From Lachnospiraceae bacterium (GTDB taxonomy: Bacteria; Bacillota; Clostridia; Lachnospirales; Lachnospiraceae), in the NCBI GenBank assembly GCA_017443685.1, contig JAFSYD010000056.1:1-9015 (forward strand): DNA of 9,015 nt. Reading direction: 5' to 3'. The notes under the pieces were generated by a model. That model was not told where the DNA came from. It worked only from the letters and a program-made list of their open reading frames with translations, and made no database searches. Numbering within the stretch: position 1 is the stretch's first letter; every line of letters starts with the position of its first letter. Both the position numbers and the translations under genes were made by a program. Shown piece after piece: positions 4,871 through 9,015 of this stretch.

Positions 4871-4944
4871 CTCTTTTTTCATCCGCCGCCCCGGCTTTTT
4901 TCTTCCCCGTACGCACCGTCGCAGCAGGTGTTCGCCCGTATCCG

Positions 4945-5568
4945 TCAATTCTCACTCCGGCTGCCGTTCTTTAACACGTCCTGAATGATGTTCGCCGTCA
5001 CTTCCGCCGCGCGGATCGCATGGATACGTGCCATCGCCTCTTCGAAGATCCTCTGCCGGCGCTCCCTTTCATATCGCTCCCCGGCTTCCTTTTTCCGCTG
5101 TTCCTCCCGCTGCTTTAAGCGCTGCTCCTGCTTGCGGTGCTCTTCCTTAAAGGCCCGCCTTGTCGCCGCCATGGATAAGGACTCCCGGCTGCCGATGATC
5201 CGTGCCCCGCCGTCCGCCACAGAGCCGCCGTAATATACATTTCCGCTCATCTGCGGGCCGTATGTATTTGCCGAAGCGCCATATGCGTTCGCCGGTCCGG
5301 CGTGATCTGCCTGCGCACCGTAGTACTCTTCGAGCGGACGCGCCACCGCGACGTTCCCGTGATACTCGATCGTCTCCTCCGGCAGCGCCATCAGATATTC
5401 ATAGGCACTTTGGATGCACACGTAATAATCCTTCGCGTTCGGATCATTGTTCGCATCCGGATGATACATGGATGCCAGCCGATGGAAGGTTTTTCGTATC
5501 TCTTCTTTTGTCACTATACCGGACAGCCCCAGCACCGCAAGGGCTTCCGCACGGCTTTGATGATTCAT
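4945..5568 (-). CDS. Short J-domain (DnaJ-like) protein with charged helical tail
   Basis: A 207-residue protein with an N-terminal J domain (about 6-62). It has LGLSGIVTKEEIRKTFHRLASMYHPDAN, with the essential HPD at 36-38, then a final helix ending EYLM. This domain stimulates the ATPase of an Hsp70 (DnaK) partner. The Gly/Phe region, zinc fingers and substrate domain of full DnaJ are absent. Instead there is a Tyr/Gly/Ala linker (80-125) and a long, highly charged helix (136-183) rich in Arg, Lys, Glu and Gln, probably a coiled coil. It is therefore a specialised co-chaperone whose client is unknown. The start at 5568 has GGTGA just upstream; the frame extends to 5658 but the extra residues overlap the folC end and look like noise. 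It follows folC by 46 bases and probably ends the operon; I see no clear terminator after it. Confidence 0.85.
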   Translation of the reverse strand: MNHQSRAEALAVLGLSGIVTKEEIRKTFHRLASMYHPDANNDPNAKDYYVCIQSAYEYLMALPEETIEYHGNVAVARPLEEYYGAQADHAGPANAYGASANTYGPQMSGNVYYGGSVADGGARIIGSRESLSMAATRRAFKEEHRKQEQRLKQREEQRKKEAGERYERERRQRIFEEAMARIHAIRAAEVTANIIQDVLKNGSRSEN

Positions 5569-5592
5569 TATCTCACCCGTATGCCTTTTTGT

Positions 5593-5598
5593 ATTATA
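5593..5598 (-). promoter_or_regulatory. Possible internal -10 box before the J-domain gene
   Basis: A perfect TATAAT lies in the 46-base gap between folC and the J-domain gene, about 25 bases before its start. No acceptable -35 is found 16-18 bases upstream, so it would be a weak internal promoter at best. Confidence 0.25.
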
Positions 5599-5614
5599 AT
5601 GGCACAGCAGCTTT

Positions 5615-6931
5615 TCAGATATCGCCTGCCAACTGTGCGTATAAATGCAGTGAACCACAGGCGATGATCTTCTCCCCGGTCTTGATCGCCCGCCGCTTCG
5701 CCGCCAAAAGCGCGTCCCGCGCCGAACGGAATGCTGCCGGGCTTGCTCCTTTGTCCGTCGCTTCCGCCTCCGACCGCTCCACCGCCTGGCCGCTTCCTCC
5801 GTCCGTCGGCTCCGGCACCAACCCTAACAGGCCATCCGCCACTTCCGTTCGCTGCCCCCGGTAATACGCCCCGATCGCTTCAGCTCCGAGATTCCTCTCG
5901 TGCATAATGTCCGCCGGATATACGCAGGCCGCAAGCGGAACGAAGCTTGCCAGAAGCGCTTCATAATCGGGCCGTCTGAAGCAGGCGATCACGAACAGAA
6001 ACTTCTCATCCGAAAACCACTTCGAAAGCGTATCCGCAAGCGCCCTCGCCCCCTGCGGATTATGCGCCCCGTCGAACAGTAAAAACGGCTGTTCACTTAA
6101 CAATTCCAGCCGTCCCGGCGTCTTAACCGTCCGGATGGCCTCCCTCACTGCTGCCTGCCATTTTTCTTCGGACGCGATCAGCTCGTTTGTCACTGCCGCC
6201 GCCGTACAGACATTTTCATAAAGATAGCTTTGCTTTAAGTACGCATCTTCCACGCGACGGCAGATGTCTTCCCCTGCCGGGATCACCGGCACCGAAAGCT
6301 CGCCTGCCCGCTGCCGGATCACCGCTTCCGCCGCGTCCGCCATCTTCCCTGTGACGACCTTCGTTCCCGCCTTGATGATCCCGGCCTTTTCCGCCGCGAT
6401 CGCCTCGATCGTACTTCCCAGGATCGCCGTATGGTCAAGGCCGATCTTCGGAATTGCCGTCACTTCGGGGACTGCTTCGATGGCAGCTGTCGAATCCAGC
6501 CGTCCGCCGAGTCCGGTCTCAAGGATCGCGAAATCGCAGCCCCTTTCCTTAAAAAAAAGGAGCGCCGCAACAAACAGGACATCCGACATCGTCGGCCTGT
6601 CACCCGTCTGTGCGGACAGCACCCGCTTTGTGATCCGTACAAAATCCGCTTCACCGATCATCTGTCCGTCCACGGCGATCCGCTCGCGGACATCCACCAG
6701 ATGCGGTGAAGTATAAACACCGACACGGTAGCCTGCCGCCTTAAGGATACCGGCCGAATAAGCCGCCGTCGTCCCTTTGCCGTTCGTCCCGGCGATATGC
6801 ACGATCCGCATACCGCTCTCGGGGTGACCGAATACGTCCAGTAATTCTTTGGAGAGCTCCACGCCGGGGCGTGCTCCGTAAAGAGGCAAAGACAGGATTC
6901 TTTCTATCGTAGGTTCTATTGTTCTCTCCAC
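5615..6931 (-). CDS. folC: Folylpolyglutamate synthase / dihydrofolate synthase
   Basis: A 438-residue Mur-ligase-type enzyme that adds glutamate to folates, and usually also makes dihydrofolate from dihydropteroate, using ATP in the cytoplasm. Visible motifs are HIAGTNGKGTT (P-loop, about 45-55), YTSPHL (73-78), ETGLGGRLDST (138-148), GLDHTAILG (164-172), AAEKAGIIK (179-187, containing the lysine carbamylated in known enzymes), PGRLELL (272-278) and FDGAHNPQG (286-294). The ATP and Mg sites look intact. Two deviations stand out: the middle domain is short before the YLYENV helix (about 220-241), and a Gly/Ser/Glu/Ala-rich insert of about 30 residues interrupts the C-terminal domain (about 372-401). 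I chose GTG at 6931, 6 bases after AAGG; TTG at 6937 is possible. The AAGG overlaps the degV stop, so the genes are translationally adjacent. Confidence 0.93.
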   Translation of the reverse strand: MERTIEPTIERILSLPLYGARPGVELSKELLDVFGHPESGMRIVHIAGTNGKGTTAAYSAGILKAAGYRVGVYTSPHLVDVRERIAVDGQMIGEADFVRITKRVLSAQTGDRPTMSDVLFVAALLFFKERGCDFAILETGLGGRLDSTAAIEAVPEVTAIPKIGLDHTAILGSTIEAIAAEKAGIIKAGTKVVTGKMADAAEAVIRQRAGELSVPVIPAGEDICRRVEDAYLKQSYLYENVCTAAAVTNELIASEEKWQAAVREAIRTVKTPGRLELLSEQPFLLFDGAHNPQGARALADTLSKWFSDEKFLFVIACFRRPDYEALLASFVPLAACVYPADIMHERNLGAEAIGAYYRGQRTEVADGLLGLVPEPTDGGSGQAVERSEAEATDKGASPAAFRSARDALLAAKRRAIKTGEKIIACGSLHLYAQLAGDI

Positions 6932-6939
6932 TTCCAACC

Positions 6940-7782
6940 TTATACTACCATGATCAGTCCGCCGTCACACGCATAGGTCGTGTTTAAGGCCCTTGTATCC
7001 ATTATAAGGATATCCTTGAACTTCGCGCGCTTCTCAATCTCTTCCTTCAGTTTCAGCGCACGGTCAAGGCAGTTGCAGTGGGATATGCCAAGCACCTTTT
7101 CGCTGCAGTTCTTCGTCGCCGCCAGCATCAGATCCACCATCTTCGTGATCGCGTTCTTCATGCCGCGTACCTGCGCAAGCTGCTGGATATTGCCCTCGGA
7201 CGTTGATCCCATGACCGGCTTTATCCGCAAGGTATGCGCGATCCGCTCCTTTAAGAGACCGAGCCGCCCCGCCTTCCGCAGCACCTCCAGCGTCTCCAGA
7301 ACGAAAAATGTATGCTGCTCGGCGATGTAATTCTCCACCGCTTTTACGATCTCATCAAAGGCCATTCCCGCCTTTTCGCACGCGGCGATCTTCATTGCGA
7401 TCAGCGTCTCACCGACAGCCGTCGTCTTCCCGTCGAACACGTGAATGTTCTTTTTCGATTCCTTATGCTCCTCCTCGTACATTTCCTTGGCTACAACCGC
7501 ACTGTTGTAGGAGCCGGAAAGCGCACCGGAGATCGTTATGAGATAGACATTTTCCTCGACACTGTCGATCTGCTCCAAGTACATCCCCGGAGCAGGGCAC
7601 GCCGACTTCGGCGCCGTCGGGCTTTCTTTTACCCGCCGCAGGAAATCCGCCTGATCGAAGGTATCGTCATCAATAACCGTATACCCGTTAACATCCAGCG
7701 TCATCGGCACATTTACAAAATGCTCGTCCGCTTTCATTTCCTCCGTCAGCTCTCCGCTCGAATCCAAAATAATCTTGTACAT
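6940..7782 (-). CDS. DegV-family fatty-acid-binding protein
   Basis: A 280-residue cytoplasmic protein of normal DegV length. Members bind a single long-chain fatty acid between two domains; in Gram-positive bacteria (FakB) they present it to the kinase FakA for phosphorylation. Visible signatures are DSSGELTEEM near the N-terminus (7-16), TISGALSGSYNSA (83-95, corresponding to the SSGLSGTY ligand loop), GRLGLLKERIAHTLRIKPVM (172-191) and CDGGLIMVV at the C-terminus (272-280). The usual TSQPSP loop reads KSACPAP (59-65), so ligand preference may differ. No FakA kinase is nearby, so it may be a stand-alone DegV. GGGGAGG lies 8 bases before the ATG at 7782; the frame is open to 7860 but that stretch overlaps the preceding gene. 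It lies between the lipoprotein gene (71-base gap) and folC (8-base gap). Confidence 0.92.
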   Translation of the reverse strand: MYKIILDSSGELTEEMKADEHFVNVPMTLDVNGYTVIDDDTFDQADFLRRVKESPTAPKSACPAPGMYLEQIDSVEENVYLITISGALSGSYNSAVVAKEMYEEEHKESKKNIHVFDGKTTAVGETLIAMKIAACEKAGMAFDEIVKAVENYIAEQHTFFVLETLEVLRKAGRLGLLKERIAHTLRIKPVMGSTSEGNIQQLAQVRGMKNAITKMVDLMLAATKNCSEKVLGISHCNCLDRALKLKEEIEKRAKFKDILIMDTRALNTTYACDGGLIMVV

Positions 7783-7853
7783 TTCTCTTACCTCCCCGGC
7801 AAAAAAACTTTCTCGATATATCCGCTCAGATACCGTAATCGGCTGCCCGCCGA

Positions 7854-9015
7854 TCACCATTCGATCGTTAAAACGTTCGTTTCCTCACTCTCCAGGTATG
7901 TGACGCTGCGGATCCCGCTGCAATAATCCGCAATATGACCGTCCGTGATAAAATACTGCTTCATCTGCATATACAGCGCCGGATCCGCCATTTTGACCGT
8001 CGACGAGTCCGCGCCGCCGTAATACCCTTCCGCAAAGATCTGTCCGATCGCATTCACATCAACCGTGTCAAAATACAGGCCTTCATGCCGATAATAATTA
8101 TTCGCCGTCGCCGTGCATTCCGGGATCTCGAAGGTTGAAAGCACCGTATGGTTGCCAAGAAGCTCCTCGGAGGTCACATTCAGATACGCGTAATTCACGT
8201 GCTTAACGGAATTCGTCGCCGCATCGGTATAGCGGCTGTTGCCCCAGGTCGTGTCGATAAAATAGTACTCCCCATCCAGCACCACCAGATTCCACGCGTG
8301 CGCCTCGTTGTTCGCCCGCCCCGAAATGATCGTCGAAGGAATCCCCAGCTGTGAAAGCAGTACGCTCGTCGCATCCGCGTATCCCTGACAAACCGTAGCA
8401 TTCCCTAAAAATACGCTTAAAATGTTCTGATTGTTCGGGCTTTGCGTGTCATAATCCACGCGGTCGATCAACGTCTCAAAAACAAATTTCGCCTTTTCAT
8501 AGTCGCCCGCGCCCTCCGGCAGCTGTGAAAGCCACGCCTCCACGGTCGCATCCACCTGCGACTGGTAGTCGTCACGCTCCTCTTTTGTCATCGTGTATTT
8601 CGGTGAAAACGTGATCCCGACCACATTATCACCGCGGTAATACGTCTTGTAGGAATATCCGTCCGCCCAAAACAGCCCGCCGTAATCCGCGAAGATCGCC
8701 TCAAACGCCTGCTCGATCATATCAGGATCCGTAGTCGAAAGTGTGGCACTTTCCTCGAACCGCAGGATGCAGTCAAGCATCTGATCGTAACAGATCTGCG
8801 CGTCAACACCTAACTGACAGTAGACGAATTTGTCCGTCGATACACTGTCAATCTCCTTCGGATCCGGCAGCTTCACGGAATCCACCGTATCCCCGACGAT
8901 CTGTGTCGCATTCTCATAGGTATCGCTGACCATCTGCTTCACATCATTCACATCCGAGCAGGCACTGAGCCAAACCGCCGCCGAACAGAGCGCCGCGATA
9001 TATAATTTTCTTAAA
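7854..9015 (-). CDS. Transglutaminase-like lipoprotein (5' end cut by window)
   Basis: The frame is open to the window edge. Translating past the internal GTG at 8951 reveals a lipoprotein signal peptide: LRKLYIAALCSAAVWLSAC, with lipobox LSAC and the lipidated Cys at visible residue 19. The true start therefore lies a few codons outside, and 8951 is not the start. The protein (386 visible residues) should be anchored on the outer face of the membrane. Its centre is a transglutaminase/cysteine-protease fold: ATVCQGYADATSVLL with catalytic Cys at 209, NEAHAWNLV with His at 239, and YYFIDTTW with Asp at 254. The triad is complete. Bacterial proteins of this kind are mostly suspected proteases or cross-linking enzymes of the cell surface; the substrate is unknown. 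The first about 100 residues after the lipid Cys and the last about 110 are not recognisable. It is probably the first gene of the operon with degV, folC and the J-domain gene. Confidence 0.88.
   Translation of the reverse strand, partial: LRKLYIAALCSAAVWLSACSDVNDVKQMVSDTYENATQIVGDTVDSVKLPDPKEIDSVSTDKFVYCQLGVDAQICYDQMLDCILRFEESATLSTTDPDMIEQAFEAIFADYGGLFWADGYSYKTYYRGDNVVGITFSPKYTMTKEERDDYQSQVDATVEAWLSQLPEGAGDYEKAKFVFETLIDRVDYDTQSPNNQNILSVFLGNATVCQGYADATSVLLSQLGIPSTIISGRANNEAHAWNLVVLDGEYYFIDTTWGNSRYTDAATNSVKHVNYAYLNVTSEELLGNHTVLSTFEIPECTATANNYYRHEGLYFDTVDVNAIGQIFAEGYYGGADSSTVKMADPALYMQMKQYFITDGHIADYCSGIRSVTYLESEETNVLTIEW

Noticed and set aside
4885..4901. GCCG-CCC-CGGC followed by six T on the plus strand, terminator-like
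   Set aside because: The stem is only four pairs and no plus-strand gene precedes it; on the minus strand it has no T-run and cannot terminate the J-domain gene.
4755..4955. Minus-strand 66-codon frame over the peroxidase promoter
   Set aside because: It covers a consensus promoter and the peroxidase start region and is rich in Lys/Arg because of AT/purine-rich DNA; no ribosome binding site.
5202..5864. Plus-strand 220-codon open frame
   Set aside because: Antisense to the J-domain gene and the folC end, both with clear family motifs; a product of GC-rich codon bias.
7838..7854. ATCGGC-N5-GCCGAT hairpin at the end of the lipoprotein gene
   Set aside because: A perfect 6-pair stem, but no T-run follows directly; a T7 run occurs only about 25 bases later, so I do not call a terminator.
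1..9015. CRISPR arrays, tRNA or rRNA genes, insertion sequences
   Set aside because: No regularly spaced repeats, no tRNA-like cloverleaf or CCA-ended gene, and no transposase reading frame were seen on either strand.

Overview
The window reads as a chromosomal segment of a Gram-positive, probably Clostridia/Lachnospiraceae-type bacterium. The signs are AGGAGG-type ribosome binding sites, sigma-A promoters of the TTGACA/TATAAT kind, a Cys-type glutathione peroxidase with a long pre-Trp loop, and a DegV protein. This placement is inference from gene content and style; no marker gene fixes the taxon. Every gene I can support is on the minus strand, so transcription runs from high to low coordinates.

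From high to low coordinate. (1) 9015-4945 is a probable four-gene operon: a transglutaminase-like lipoprotein (7854-9015, its signal peptide cut by the window edge), a DegV fatty-acid-binding protein, a FolC-type folylpolyglutamate/dihydrofolate synthase, and a short J-domain (DnaJ-like) protein with a charged helical tail. (2) 4870-4064 is a one-gene unit: a consensus promoter, a 2-Cys glutathione peroxidase, and a strong GAAA-loop terminator. (3) 4062-3559 is another one-gene unit: a promoter whose spacer is a perfect dyad, a small unknown protein, and a strong hairpin. (4) 3464-2144 holds the degenerate N-terminus of an APC-family amino-acid permease, then azlC and azlD (branched-chain amino-acid exporter), then a terminator surrounded by extra copies of its stem heptamer. 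(5) 1913-713 is a 370-residue Ser/His-rich, zinc-ribbon, single-pass membrane protein of unknown function. (6) 461-1 is an AT-rich end carrying a small Cro/C1-type regulator with its promoter and operator-like dyads, followed 11 bases later by a D12-class DNA adenine methyltransferase that runs off the edge. This looks like the start of a restriction-modification or other accessory island.

The central part is mostly housekeeping. The less ordinary items are the unknown Ser/His zinc-ribbon membrane protein, the regulator/methyltransferase pair at a composition change, the truncated permease fused into the azlC leader, the repeated heptamers around the azlD terminator, and several dyads that sit inside promoters. 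I did not find a clearly new multi-gene system.
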